The notes beneath the pieces are model-generated. The model saw only the letters and a program-made list of their open reading frames with translations, was not told the DNA's origin and did no database searches. From Ignavibacteria bacterium (lineage in GTDB: Bacteria > Bacteroidota > Ignavibacteria > Tepidaquicellales > Tepidaquicellaceae), in assembly GCA_016710985.1 (NCBI GenBank), contig JADJTX010000017.1:26201-90200 (forward strand): a stretch of DNA of 64,000 bases, read 5' to 3'. Shown piece by piece: positions 35,492 through 45,954 of this stretch (within the stretch, counting starts at the first letter, position 1; each line of letters begins with the position of its first letter). The translations under genes were made by a program, and so were the position numbers.

Positions 35492-37321
35492 TTATTTGAT
35501 CAGCATCATCTTTTTAATTTCAGTAAAATCTCCCGTTACCATCTTGTAAAAATAAACACCACTTGTAAGATTAGCTGCATTGAAATCAACAGTATAAGTT
35601 CCTGCCTGTTTAAAGTCCTGAACTAACACAGCCGTTTCTTTCCCAAGTACGTCGAATACTTTAATCTCAACATAACCTGATTTTGAAAGAGCAAATTTTA
35701 TGTTTGTGACAGGATTGAAAGGATTCGGATAATTTTGCTCGAGCTTAAACGTCTCAGGTATTTCATTGTAGTTGCCGGTAATGCCGACCGGTAAACCGGT
35801 CATTTTTGAAATGACTCCGGTAGAATTAACAGCCCAGCCAACGAGACAACCTGTTCCTGCAGGGAAATCCATGTCATTCCCGGTACCTGTAATTGTATGA
35901 ACCTGCGTCCAGTTATCTCCGGCATTCGTGCTGCGGTAAATGCCTGTTCCCCTGATATACCAGAAATCATTGTCTTTTCCTTCAATAGCATTTATGTTTC
36001 CGGTTCCCGGTGCTGTTCCGACGCTTGTATAAGTCGCGCCGCCATCAGTAGATTTTACAATGGCAGTTCCACCGGCGAGTCCTAAAGAATTGCTGTTAAA
36101 ATGTATACTGTAAGAATTCAGCAGACCTGTTGTCACACCGGAGGTCCATGCAGAACCAAAGTTTGTTGAGTTATAAGATTTTGTATTGTTTGTACCAAAC
36201 CAGATGTTGTTGCCCCGGGTTAATAATGAATTTACCCAACCGGCTTCAGTTCCAACCTGAGGAAGGTATAATCCTGCAGAGTCCCATGTTGATCCCGCAT
36301 CAGTTGTTTTCCATAATGACCATCTTGCTGAAACAGGATCACCCTGAGCAAATCCTGTTGTAGAATTAATGAACTCAATAGCATTGATGAATCCGCCAGT
36401 CTGTTCAAATACCTGTACCCAGTTTGTTCCTCCGTTTGTAGTTTTATAAATGTAAGTTGCGGCAGGTGACGTTGTGCACCATGCAGTATTTGCATCGATT
36501 GCATCAATATTATAGATGAGTCCGTTGATGACTCCCGGATTAGGATTTCCGTCAGTCCATGAAGCACCACCGTCAGTTGTTTTTCTTACAGTACCGGCAT
36601 TACCTGCCGCCCATACGACCATGTCGTTGACAGCTTTAACAGATCGCAAAGCCTGAGCTGTACCTGAGGTCTGAGTAGTCCAGGAGTAAGCGCAGTTTGT
36701 AGAGCCGAGTGTAAAACCTACATTATTAAGTGTTCCGCTTTGCTGACCCCAAACAAAAGGACAGGCACTGGTAGTTAAAGATGTATTTCTTCTGAATCCT
36801 GACTGTGTGGTTGTAGCAGAGCTGAATCCTGCAGCTCCCGCAGCTCCGCATTGCTGAACATCAATAACAAGACTCTGGGTAGGGTCATATGCAAAGGGTC
36901 TGTCGAGCGGTATTGTCAGCCACTGCCCGGCAGTTCCGGTAAGAGAAACAGTTGCTCTGGAATAAACAGTATCAAGCTGTCCTGTGTACCAGACACCTGC
37001 GGAAAAAGCAGTAATATTCGTCTGACCCATTTTAATTACCAGATTAGTATAATTATACGGACCCAATGCAGCTGCCATTATAAAGGACACACTCACAATA
37101 TTTCCTGCCGGCGCGGGTGACGGCTGATTAAAATCTCCCGGCAGGTAAAGAAGTTGTATTTGTTTTCCCGCAGCAATATTAAAAGGAAATGAGTTTGTCG
37201 GCGTAGTAGTATTAAAATTATAATACTGCGGCGTCTGAGCCGGTGAGTATGTTCCCATTGCAAAGAGAAAAATCAGTAAAGCAGCAGCAGATTTGATTCT
37301 GAAACAGTGAAGTGTTTTCAT
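35492..37321 (-). CDS. T9SS-secreted YCF48/BNR-repeat protein
   Basis: 609 residues. A signal peptide (about 1-28) is followed by a beta domain (about 30-200) that resembles a carbohydrate- or surface-adhesion fold. Then comes a run of YCF48/BNR-like propeller repeats (KTTDGGASWTDG, KTTNGGTNWVQV, KTTDAGSTWDS, KSTDGGATYTSV, RSTNAGDNWTQV). A T9SS type A sorting domain ends it (LEQNYPNPFNPVTNIKF ... GVYFYKMVTGDF, ending MMLIK). It should be exported by the type IX system and released or attached at the surface. Role unknown; the repeats suggest a scaffold or binding propeller. Confidence 0.9.
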   Translation of the reverse strand: MKTLHCFRIKSAAALLIFLFAMGTYSPAQTPQYYNFNTTTPTNSFPFNIAAGKQIQLLYLPGDFNQPSPAPAGNIVSVSFIMAAALGPYNYTNLVIKMGQTNITAFSAGVWYTGQLDTVYSRATVSLTGTAGQWLTIPLDRPFAYDPTQSLVIDVQQCGAAGAAGFSSATTTQSGFRRNTSLTTSACPFVWGQQSGTLNNVGFTLGSTNCAYSWTTQTSGTAQALRSVKAVNDMVVWAAGNAGTVRKTTDGGASWTDGNPNPGVINGLIYNIDAIDANTAWCTTSPAATYIYKTTNGGTNWVQVFEQTGGFINAIEFINSTTGFAQGDPVSARWSLWKTTDAGSTWDSAGLYLPQVGTEAGWVNSLLTRGNNIWFGTNNTKSYNSTNFGSAWTSGVTTGLLNSYSIHFNSNSLGLAGGTAIVKSTDGGATYTSVGTAPGTGNINAIEGKDNDFWYIRGTGIYRSTNAGDNWTQVHTITGTGNDMDFPAGTGCLVGWAVNSTGVISKMTGLPVGITGNYNEIPETFKLEQNYPNPFNPVTNIKFALSKSGYVEIKVFDVLGKETAVLVQDFKQAGTYTVDFNAANLTSGVYFYKMVTGDFTEIKKMMLIK

Positions 37322-37687
37322 GGTATTTTATTTAAGTTAGGAAAAAAATGTTCTTAAATTAAAATGAGTCGGTAAGTCAACTCAAATGAGACATTTAACT
37401 TAGTTTCTTTTGAATGAATTATTATTTTATTCGGATTATGTGCTTGATTTAAAATACCGGACGGTGTTTTCATTGAGACAACCTGAACAGACTTATCAGT
37501 GACTGAAATATTCAAAATCTTTTTCGTAAACATTTTTCTGAAAGTTAAATTATAAATTTCCCTTTTTAAGAAAAATAAATTCTAATCTTTAATTAGGTTG
37601 TATTGATTTATTTTAATTTATTAAACATATAAGTTTTAATCAACATAAAACTGAAAATAAGCCATATCCATCCTTGTAACTAAAAAT

Positions 37688-37858
37688 TACCACAGAGACG
37701 CAGAGGACACAGAGTTACACAGAGAATTTTTTATTAATCTATTTTTACTTCCGGATAACCAGAAAAAAGTTTTAAATGTTTTTGCACCTTAAACAATCAA
37801 CAAAAACAAAAAGGAAATCTCTGTGTAGCTCTGTGTTCTCTGTGCCTCCGTGGTAAAA
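37688..37858. repeat. Long-range inverted repeat, ACCACAGAG type
   Basis: Left arm TTACCACAGAGACGCAGAGG... continues as CACAGAGTTACACAGAGAA; the right arm (37815-37858) is its near-perfect complement. The loop is about 85 bp. It is the longest-armed example in the window. The gap 37322-38049 between the divergent T9SS gene and aceB holds no other recognisable feature, and I saw no sigma-54 site there. Confidence 0.9.
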
Positions 37859-38049
37859 ACAGGGAAGGGTGCATCATACTACACGGCTGAAGCCGGGCAG
37901 TTGTAATCAAAATTTTAACGTGATAATTCTTTTTTTATAATACTATATTGCACAATCCAATTTATCATTAAACGCGTTTTTGCTTTAAACGATAGACCTA
38001 ACATTACTCCCCAAAGTGTTTCAGAAATTAATTTTAAATAATATTTACG

Positions 38050-39636
38050 ATGCTGAATAGCGTACAGATAAAAGGCAAACTTAAAGATAACTTCAAAGAA
38101 ATTCTCACCGATGATGCATTAAACTTTATTTCCGTTCTGGAAAGAACTTTCCGTGATAAAAGAAAAGAGCTGTTAAAGAGACGCATTGAAATTCAAAAGG
38201 AAATTAACAAAGGTAAGTTTCCTGACTTTCCGGAAGAGACAAAGGAAATCCGTGATTCAGAATGGAAAGTCGCTCCGATACCGGAGGACCTTAAAGACAG
38301 ACGTGTTGAGATCACCGGACCTGTCGACAGAAAAATGATAATCAATGCCTTGAATTCCGGAGCAAATGTATTCATGGCTGACTTCGAAGATTCAAACTCA
38401 CCGACCTTTGATAATAACATAGATGGTCAGATTAATTTAAGAGACGCAATAGACAGAACAATTTCATTTACAAATCCTGACGGAAAAGTATATAAGCTAA
38501 AAGAGAAAACTGCAACGCTCATGGTTCGTCCGAGAGGCTGGCATCTTGAAGAGAAAAATGTTCTGCTTGACGGTGAACCTTTCAGCGCTTCCTTATTTGA
38601 TTTCGGATTATATTTTTTTCATAATGCAAAAAAATTAATGGCAAAGGGAAGCGGTCCGTATTTTTATTTGCCTAAACTTGAGAACTATCACGAGGCAAAG
38701 TTATGGAATGATATTTTTAATTTAGCGCAGGATGAACTTAAAATTACCCGCGGAACGATCCGTGCAACTGTTTTAATTGAAACAATTCTTGCTGCATTTG
38801 AGATGGATGAAATACTTTATGAACTGCGTGACCATTCCGCCGGTCTCAACTGCGGAAGATGGGATTATATTTTCAGCTTCATAAAAAAATTCAGCAGCTT
38901 CAATGATTTTGTCCTGCCTGACAGAGGTCTTGTAACAATGACAACTCATTTTCTAAGATCATATTCTCAGCTTGTAATTAAAACCTGTCACAGAAGAGGT
39001 ATCCACGCAATGGGCGGTATGGCTGCTCAGATCCCTATAAAGAATGATGAAAAAGCAAATGAAGAAGCACTCGCCAAAGTTAAAGCTGATAAAGAACGTG
39101 AAGCAGGTGACGGACACGACGGTACGTGGGTAGCGCATCCCGGATTGATTCAAATAGCAAAGGATGTTTTCGACAGATTAATGCCGGAAGCAAATCAGAT
39201 AAATAAAAAGAGAGATGATGTTAATGTTACTGCGAAAGATCTTCTGGAAGTTCCAAAGGGTGAAATTACAGAAAAGGGTTTACGGCATAACATTAATGTA
39301 GCCATTCAATATCTTGAAGCCTGGCTTAACGGTAACGGCTGCGTTCCTATTTATAATCTTATGGAAGATGCTGCTACGGCAGAGATATCACGCGCGCAGA
39401 TATGGCAGCTGATACATCATGAGAACGGAAAGCTAAGCGACGGAAGGAAAGTTACGATGGAGATGTATCATACTTTTGCTAAAGAAGAACTTGAGAAAAT
39501 TAAGAATATGGTGGGTGAGGATAGATTTAACAAAGGGAAATATCTGCAGGCGATGGAACTGATGGATTATCTTACTGAAGAAAAAGAATTTCCGGAGTTC
39601 CTGACACTTAGAGCTTATCATCAATTGAATAATTAA
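38050..39636 (+). CDS. aceB: Malate synthase
   Basis: A complete 528-residue malate synthase A, which condenses glyoxylate with acetyl-CoA to malate. Hallmarks are EITGPVDRKMIINALNSGA, FMADFEDSNSPTFDN, MVRPRGWHLEEKNV with the catalytic Arg, FYLPKLENYHEAKLWN, the GTIRATVLIETILAAFEMDE segment, GRWDYIFS, and VAHPGLIQIA. Length agrees with the family. Isocitrate lyase follows 240 bp downstream on the same strand, so the two form the glyoxylate shunt, which allows growth on acetate or fatty acids. The TAA stop is inside the outer arm of an inverted repeat. Confidence 0.97.
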   Translation: MLNSVQIKGKLKDNFKEILTDDALNFISVLERTFRDKRKELLKRRIEIQKEINKGKFPDFPEETKEIRDSEWKVAPIPEDLKDRRVEITGPVDRKMIINALNSGANVFMADFEDSNSPTFDNNIDGQINLRDAIDRTISFTNPDGKVYKLKEKTATLMVRPRGWHLEEKNVLLDGEPFSASLFDFGLYFFHNAKKLMAKGSGPYFYLPKLENYHEAKLWNDIFNLAQDELKITRGTIRATVLIETILAAFEMDEILYELRDHSAGLNCGRWDYIFSFIKKFSSFNDFVLPDRGLVTMTTHFLRSYSQLVIKTCHRRGIHAMGGMAAQIPIKNDEKANEEALAKVKADKEREAGDGHDGTWVAHPGLIQIAKDVFDRLMPEANQINKKRDDVNVTAKDLLEVPKGEITEKGLRHNINVAIQYLEAWLNGNGCVPIYNLMEDAATAEISRAQIWQLIHHENGKLSDGRKVTMEMYHTFAKEELEKIKNMVGEDRFNKGKYLQAMELMDYLTEEKEFPEFLTLRAYHQLNN

Positions 39637-39822
39637 TAATTAATAATTAGAACTTCTGAAAAATCAAAAAAGCTTGTCATTCCCGCGTGCTCCTGGCGGG
39701 AATCCAATCAATAAATATGATTCTTATTCAAAACCTGGTGATTGGATCCCCGCTAAAAGCATGCGGGGATGACAATAAAAATTTTCAGAAGTCTCTAATT
39801 AAGAATTAAGAATTTATTATTT
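39630..39822. repeat. Nested inverted repeat between aceB and aceA
   Basis: An outer arm of TAATTAATAATTAGA...CTTCTGAAAA pairs with TTTTCAGAAG...TAATTAAGAATTAAG. An inner arm TTGTCATTCCCGCGTGC / GCATGCGGGGATGACAA encloses a second pair (GGAATCCAATCA / TGATTGGATCC). The inner GTCATTCCCGC-type sequence resembles an intergenic repeat seen in many bacteria. The outer arm again consists of near 7-nt words. It may affect relative expression of the two genes. Confidence 0.85.
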
Positions 39823-39876
39823 GACATTTGAAATTTGAAATTTGTAATTGAATAAAACCCTTAAACAAAATATCAT

Positions 39877-41163
39877 ATGACACCCAAACAAGATCAAATC
39901 AACGAAATACTTAATTCATGGCAGACCAGTGAAAGATGGAAAGGAATTGAACGTCCTTATAATGCTGAAGAAGTTTATAAGCTTCGCGGCTCGATACAGA
40001 TTGAACATACTCTTGCAGCCATAGGAGCGGAGCGGCTTTGGAATTTACTGCATACTGAACCTTTTGTCAGAGCGCTCGGAGCATTGACTGGTAATCAGGC
40101 GGTACAGCAGGTGCAGGCGGGTTTAAAGTCAATCTATCTAAGCGGCTGGCAGGTAGCGGCTGACGCAAATAATGCGCGTCATACTTATCCTGATCAGAGT
40201 TTATATCCCGCGGACAGCGTTCCTGCTGTCGTGAAGAGAATTAATAATGCATTTATCAGAGCCGATCAGATTTCGCATCTTGAAGGTAAGGATGACATAT
40301 ACTGGTATGCTCCGATAGTTGCTGATGCAGAAGCGGGATTCGGAGGAACTCTAAATGTGTTCGAACTTATGAAAGCAATGATAGAAGCGGGAGCTTCCGG
40401 AGTGCATTTTGAAGACCAGTTAAGTTCTGCCAAGAAATGCGGGCATCTCGGCGGTAAGGTTTTGGTTTCGACAAGGGAATTCATAAATACACTTGTGTCC
40501 GCAAGGCTTGCGGCAGATGTAATGGGTGTTCCGACTGTTCTGATCGCCCGTACGGATGCTAACAGCGCGCATTTAATGACAAGCGACATAGACGAAAGAG
40601 ACCATTCTTTCATCCACGGTGAGAGAACGGAAGAAGGATTTTACAGAATTAAAGGAGGTCTTGAATGCGCGATCGCGAGAGGACTAGCTTATGCGCCTTA
40701 TGCAGATCTGATCTGGTGTGAGACTGCGCATCCTGATATTAAAGAAGCAAAGGATTTTGCAGATGCAGTTCACGAAAAGTTTCCCGGTAAGATGCTTGCC
40801 TATAATTGTTCGCCGTCATTCAACTGGAAGAAAAATTTAAACGATAAACAGATCGCAGATTTTCAGAATCAGTTGGGCGAACTAGGTTATAAATATCAGT
40901 TCATTACATTAGCAGGTTTCCATGCATTAAACTGCGCAATGTTCGAGCTTGCGCTCGGATACAGGGATCTCGGAATGACAGCTTTTACAAAGTTACAGGA
41001 GCTCGAATTTCAGCTGGAAAAAGATTCCGGATTCAAAGCAATTAAGCATCAGACATTTGTCGGTACAGGATATTTTGATGAAGTTCAGATGGCAATTACA
41101 TCAGGTCATTCAGCAACTATTGCACTTGCCGGTTCGACTGAAGAAGAACAGTTTGGGAAGTAA
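39877..41163 (+). CDS. aceA: Isocitrate lyase
   Basis: A complete 428-residue isocitrate lyase, cleaving isocitrate to succinate and glyoxylate. It has the signature SSAKKCGHLGGKV with catalytic Cys188, VADAEAGFGG, and ARTDANSAHLMTS; the C-terminal lid region (QEVQMAITSGHSATI-like) is present. The size fits the shorter bacterial class. With the malate synthase upstream it forms the glyoxylate bypass. Confidence 0.97.
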   Translation: MTPKQDQINEILNSWQTSERWKGIERPYNAEEVYKLRGSIQIEHTLAAIGAERLWNLLHTEPFVRALGALTGNQAVQQVQAGLKSIYLSGWQVAADANNARHTYPDQSLYPADSVPAVVKRINNAFIRADQISHLEGKDDIYWYAPIVADAEAGFGGTLNVFELMKAMIEAGASGVHFEDQLSSAKKCGHLGGKVLVSTREFINTLVSARLAADVMGVPTVLIARTDANSAHLMTSDIDERDHSFIHGERTEEGFYRIKGGLECAIARGLAYAPYADLIWCETAHPDIKEAKDFADAVHEKFPGKMLAYNCSPSFNWKKNLNDKQIADFQNQLGELGYKYQFITLAGFHALNCAMFELALGYRDLGMTAFTKLQELEFQLEKDSGFKAIKHQTFVGTGYFDEVQMAITSGHSATIALAGSTEEEQFGK

Positions 41164-41502
41164 GCGAGTGAATGGAGTGTGAAGAATGTGTGGAGACTTA
41201 ATATATAATACTTTATATGAGTTGTGCAATAAACTCCATGGTAGATTTTCAAATCCTTAATCCGTGGATAGACAGGGTTTTATAGAGACGATTCACCGAT
41301 GAATTAAAATTACATTCCCTCGTTGATGCCGGATATATTTCTGTCATGAAATATTTTACGGCAATGAGTAAAAGATTTTTTTTCTTCTTCAGCAGTCAGG
41401 AATATCTAAAACTATGACGCAGGTATCCTGTGCTTTTACAATTGTAGGTAACAGAGGATCCTACATATGAGTTATATATATATGCATCTGCGTTACATAA
41501 AA

Positions 41503-41836
41503 GTTTCCCTGTGATACTTATTTGTTTCGCGGTGGTATTTAGTGGTTTCCCTGAGGTACTCGGTGGCTTCCCTGTGGGACTTTGTGGTTTCGTTTTGGGA
41601 CTGAGTGGTTTCGCTGTGGTATTTAGTGGTTTCCCTGTGGCACCTGGTGGTTTCCCTTAGGAGTTCAGTGTTGCCCTGAGGAATTCAGTGGTTTCCCTTT
41701 GGTGATTAGTGGTTTCGCTATGGTACTCAGAGGTTTCCCTGAGGAGATCAGTGTATCCCTGAGAAGCTCAGTAGTTTCCCCGTGGAGCTCAGTGGTTATC
41801 CTGTGGTTCACAGGGGTCTCCCTGCCGGGTACAGAA
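41503..41836. repeat. 16-copy degenerate 21-bp tandem array
   Basis: Sixteen consecutive units close to GTTTCCCTGTGGTACTCAGTG; fourteen are 21 bp and two are 20 bp. Units differ at several positions from one another, most at the second half, while GTTTCCCT is well kept. In one frame the first six or seven units read as heptapeptides ending GFP before a stop; the two 20-bp units break any longer frame. It lies in the gap 41164-42441 behind isocitrate lyase. The part before the array (41164-41502) has no recognised feature. Confidence 0.9.
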
Positions 41837-41959
41837 ATTAACAAAAGCTGAAATTTTTTCTGTAAATGCAGTATAAAATTTTGTAACAGGTTTTTAGGAT
41901 CTTCGATGTTGTCCGTTAATAATATTTTACCATAATTTGAAACCTACGGAATGAGTTCC

Positions 41960-42210
41960 CCGCCGTTGCTACGGCGGAGAAATATTTTATGGAAACAATT
42001 TGCCGAAGCCGCGGTTGGTGTTGCTCCATCCACCAACCGCCGTGATGCCCGGACGACTACTAGGTTGAAGGTTGTTTTGAATAAATAGGATATATTCAAA
42101 GCGCTTCACCGGTGGAAAGTTTTGTTGTTGGTGACCAAAAAGTTTCCCATAAAACATAATCCTAATTTCGAAATTGTTGAGGCAACTTTTTGGAACACCA
42201 GCAAACGCGG
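41960..42210. repeat. Palindromic interspersed element, copy 1
   Basis: Begins with a small GC hairpin (CCGCCGT-tgct-ACGGCGG, 41960-41977), then hairpin A GCGGTTGGTG/CACCAACCGC (42011-42040), then arms B: TTGTTGTTGGTGACCAAAAA (from 42122) and the complementary end near 42184-42205. Other copies lie at 47987, 49630 and 52063. Here it stands beyond the 3' end of the minus-strand gene at 42442. Loop sequence differs from the other copies. Confidence 0.8.
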
Positions 42211-42441
42211 ATAAAATAATATACAAAGTGACAGCCTGATCCTTCTCAACAAATACTACTATGACGAAGCAGGGAACAGAATACGGGAAATGACATACCG
42301 CATTGAAAATTACTAATAACAAATTTGTTTCTGCCCGTGTTAATCTTGTAGTTTGAAATGCAAAATTATACGTGCTTCAGTTTTTTAAAGCCGGAATTCA
42401 GATTAAACGGTTGAACTTTATTCAGAAGCCATCCCTGGTAA

Positions 42442-43889
42442 TTAAAATTTTTTAATTTTAGAATGTCTAAATTCAATTTTTCTGATGTCAATTTTAGGAT
42501 GTCCTTCCTTTAGAAATGTTAATCTTTCGAGAATATTCAGAAACTTATTCAATCTTTCTTTTCTCTTGTCCGTTACCAATAAATTTCTGCATAAGAATTG
42601 CCGGTAATTATTTAATTGAGAAAGTAGATTTTCGATATAGCCTAAATCATAATAAAGCATCAAATACAAAATCTTTATGTCATACTTAAGAATTAAGGAT
42701 TCTTCCTTTATTTCTTTTAAATAATTAAAAGCCTTGTTCAAATCAGTAACTGAGTTATTATCAGAACCGAGATTATAGTAATACTCAGCATATGCAAGAT
42801 TTACTATATTTTTATGCTTTCCGGGATGCAAAAACTTTGAATAATGAGAAATAAAATCAAATGCCCAATCATATTTTTTTAACCTCAAGGATAACAAAAG
42901 TATATTTCTGTAAAGATCTTCATTTATGTACTTAGATTTCTTACCTATAAATAATTTCTCTTTCAAGAAAGTGCTATAAATCCCAAAGAGCTCGTTATCA
43001 CTATTTGATTTGTTTTGGCTGATGGAATTCTGAATCAAACAATACGAAATGAGCATGGAATGATGATATGCTAACTCATCGCGACTTAGCTTTTTGTAAT
43101 ATTTTGAAATTGTTGATTTGTAATTAAAATAGCTCTGCTTATCTTCAATACTTTGGAACGATAAAAATAATTGTAAATACAGATCCAGAATAAAATTATT
43201 CTTATCAACTTTTTTTATATGCTGAGAGATTTTATTTATATCTATTGATTCAATTAATCCTAAAGAAAAATCTGCTTTTTTACCAATATTAAATTTGAAT
43301 TCTTCAACCACAAGTTTTAAATGAGAATTGATTACTTCCGATACAAAAAAGTTGGTTATGTAAATTATATAATTACTTACGCTAGTGACATCGCTTTCAA
43401 TATTCTTCGCCGATCTTTCACTCTTATTAATGATGTTGTTATTGAAATTACAGATCTCAAGGAGACTTTTTGTATAATAGTAAGTATTGTCAATTCCGTT
43501 TTTTTCCAACAGATGTAAAGTCTTTTTTAAATTTTTTCTGAAAAGAACATCATTTTCTTATCAACTAAAGATTTCAATAGAAAAATATTCTTTTCAAATC
43601 CGCTTTCAAAAACGTGTTCTATAATCATAAATTTTTCCAGCAGAATTTGCATATCTAAAATTAGATTTCTAAAAGTAGAATCATTGTATTTCAATGTTGG
43701 TGAGATCTTCTTACTTAAATATTCTTTATTAAGGTTTTTATTTGTAAAATATGGGTAATACTTATTGATCTCTTTAAATAATTTACGCAACTTTTCACTT
43801 TTATTATGATAAGTTGATTCAATGAATCTTTTGAAACTTTTCATTTCTTCCTGAGAAAATGTTTTCAGGATTTCTAGAATTGACAGCAT
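42442..43889 (-). CDS. Large helical protein of unknown function (frameshifted)
   Basis: Two frames (43527-43889 and 42442-43509) join through one shift near 43530 (FRKNLKKTLHLLEKNG reads across), giving about 480 residues. The protein is all-helical, rich in Lys, Asn, Ile and Tyr, starts MLSILEILKTFSQEEMKSFKRF and has repeated helical motifs with Leu/Tyr spacing (e.g. YAEYYYNLGSDNNS, LKYDIKILYLMLYYDLG) that resemble TPR-like repeats. No signal peptide. Base use is more AT-rich than the surrounding housekeeping genes. I do not recognise it; it stands at the left edge of the T9SS cluster and is transcribed away from it. Confidence 0.55.
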
Positions 43890-44539
43890 TAAGCTTTAAT
43901 TATGGTTTAAGAAGTGACAACAGAATAGTGGTAAGTTATTAATTTATACATGAATTATCAAAGTTCTTTTTTATTACAAAACTATTTTACAAAAATAAGC
44001 GACATTTTGGAAAAAGTGTAGTTAGCAAATGAATTCTGTTTTGTTTATAGTTGTATATAATGTGATTTAATATGACTCTTCAAGCATTTAACTTGATCAC
44101 TTGTAAATAACGGTCATAGAATACGACTTAAAGAGTATCGAACAAATATAAGATCAAATATGCAATCATCGCTAAGGATCCTGCTAGATTGTCAAGCGGG
44201 ACTTAGCCGATAATTGTTCTAAAATTTGCTGTAGGATAGATTTAAAAAATAGATTAATTTAGCTAAACAGGACATGTTTCGGTTCGGAATTCCGATACCA
44301 CGTTGTAAAATCAGACATTATGAAAAAATGGTTTTATTTTTATTTTTTTATTTGCTTAAACAACGTGTTGTTAAACAATATATTAAGTTGTATAAGAATT
44401 TTAATCCACAAAAATCAAAAAAATAGTCAGGGGACAAATGTCCCTATAGTAAATAAGAATATCGGTTATTCAAATATATTTTCTGGTTATAGAATTTTCC
44501 CAAAAGCTTTAAAGATTATTAAAAATTAAATTTCTTTTT
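43890..44539. other. Gap without recognised gene
   Basis: AT-rich DNA between the divergent helical-protein gene and the first T9SS gene. A 69-codon frame at 44320-44529 has no family features or clear ribosome binding site. I see no repeat element, terminator or tRNA. Confidence 0.5.
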
Positions 44540-45805
44540 ATGTTTCGAAATATTTTATACATCGCAGTATTCTTTTATAATTTGAGTAATTGCTTTTCCC
44601 AAACGGGGTGGAATTTACAAACATCTAACATAAACCAGGATTTACATTCCGTTAAGTTTATAAATTCAAATACAGGTTGGTGTGTCGGTGACAGTGGTGT
44701 AATTTTAAAAACAACTAATGGGGGAACAAATTGGTTTTCTCAATCAAGCGGGTTCAAAAATAATCTACGCTCATTAAGTATGACGTCCGGAAATATTGGG
44801 TATATAGGTGGAGACAGTGGGCTAATTTTAAAAACAACGAATGGTGGGCTTAACTGGGTTAGAATAACTCTGAACCCTGATTTAAGTCTTACATCTGTAT
44901 TTTTCGTTAATGACAGCATTGGTTATATAGGGGGTATAAATAAGGGTTTCAATATTGAGAACTTTATTTATCGAACAGTAAACGGAGGAACTACGTGGGA
45001 TTCCTCTTTAACAAATCAGTCAAATACTTCTTGTATATATTTCATAAACCAATATACAGGGTGGTGTACAGGGAGTTATAATATAATAAGTGGAGCAGCA
45101 TTGTATAAAACAATCAATAGTGGAGATAGTTGGTTTTTTCAACATAGTACTTCCGATTTCCTCAGTTCGGTTTTTTTTATTGATTCATTGAATGGGTGGT
45201 TATCAGGAAATTATTTAACCCCTACTATATTCCGAACAACTAATGGAGGGACTAGTTGGTTTTCAGAATTCCCAGGGTTGGGGTATACTGTAAATTCTAT
45301 CTATGCTGTTAATACTCGTAAAGCATGGGCTGTTAGTGAAGGTGGAGCAATTTTATATACAACCAATGGCGGCGTAAATTGGTCCAATCAGTTTATTAAT
45401 CCAAGAGAAGGAATATATAATTCGATTTACTTTTCCGATTCACTTACAGGTTGGATCGTAGGCGTTAATGGAATAATAGCAAAGACAACCAGTGGAGGAG
45501 TCCTTACTAATTTTTCTAATATATCTTCAACCATTCCCGTTCAGCATTTTCTTTCACAGAATTATCCAAATCCATTTAATCCAAAGACAATTGTAAGCTA
45601 CAAATTAGGATTTTGGAGTTTGGTGAAATTAAAAATTTACAATATTCTTGGAAATGAGGTTTTAACATTGGTTAATGAAAGAAAACCATCAGGAAAATAT
45701 GAAGTTGAATTTGATGCAGATAATCTTCCAAGCGGAATCTATCTCTATTCTTTAATTGTGAATGAAAATACAATTGATACTAAACGAATGGTCTTGTTGA
45801 AGTAA
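44540..45805 (+). CDS. T9SS-secreted YCF48-like propeller protein
   Basis: 421 residues with a signal peptide (about 1-21, FYNLSNCFSQTGW), about six YCF48/BNR-like repeats (ILKTTNGGTNWFSQ, ILKTTNGGLNWVRI, YRTVNGGTTWDS, FRTTNGGTSWFS, LYTTNGGVNWSN), and a T9SS type A sorting domain (LSQNYPNPFNPKTIVSY ... GNEVLTLVNE ... GIYLYSL, ending KRMVLLK). It is the first of four in-line secreted-protein genes in 44.5-52 kb. No palindromic element follows it, unlike the next three. Exported to the surface; binding partner unknown. Confidence 0.9.
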   Translation: MFRNILYIAVFFYNLSNCFSQTGWNLQTSNINQDLHSVKFINSNTGWCVGDSGVILKTTNGGTNWFSQSSGFKNNLRSLSMTSGNIGYIGGDSGLILKTTNGGLNWVRITLNPDLSLTSVFFVNDSIGYIGGINKGFNIENFIYRTVNGGTTWDSSLTNQSNTSCIYFINQYTGWCTGSYNIISGAALYKTINSGDSWFFQHSTSDFLSSVFFIDSLNGWLSGNYLTPTIFRTTNGGTSWFSEFPGLGYTVNSIYAVNTRKAWAVSEGGAILYTTNGGVNWSNQFINPREGIYNSIYFSDSLTGWIVGVNGIIAKTTSGGVLTNFSNISSTIPVQHFLSQNYPNPFNPKTIVSYKLGFWSLVKLKIYNILGNEVLTLVNERKPSGKYEVEFDADNLPSGIYLYSLIVNENTIDTKRMVLLK

Positions 45806-45954
45806 TAATGATTTATTTATTCATATAGTTTTTAGATCTAGCTCAAGTTTATATAAAAATTTTAACAAGATTTTTTCTCCCCAAATACATAACATGAATT
45901 AATTCTTTCTACTGTTTTTCATCCCAAATTCAAAAGCAATGCAAAGAAAAAATT

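Noticed and set aside
41503..41836. 21-bp array as a CRISPR
   Set aside because: Units are contiguous with no spacers, too degenerate, and no cas genes are in the window.
44320..44529. 69-codon frame MKKWFYFYFFICLNN...
   Set aside because: AT-rich, no ribosome binding site, no family or clear signal peptide cleavage; kept only as part of the gap note.
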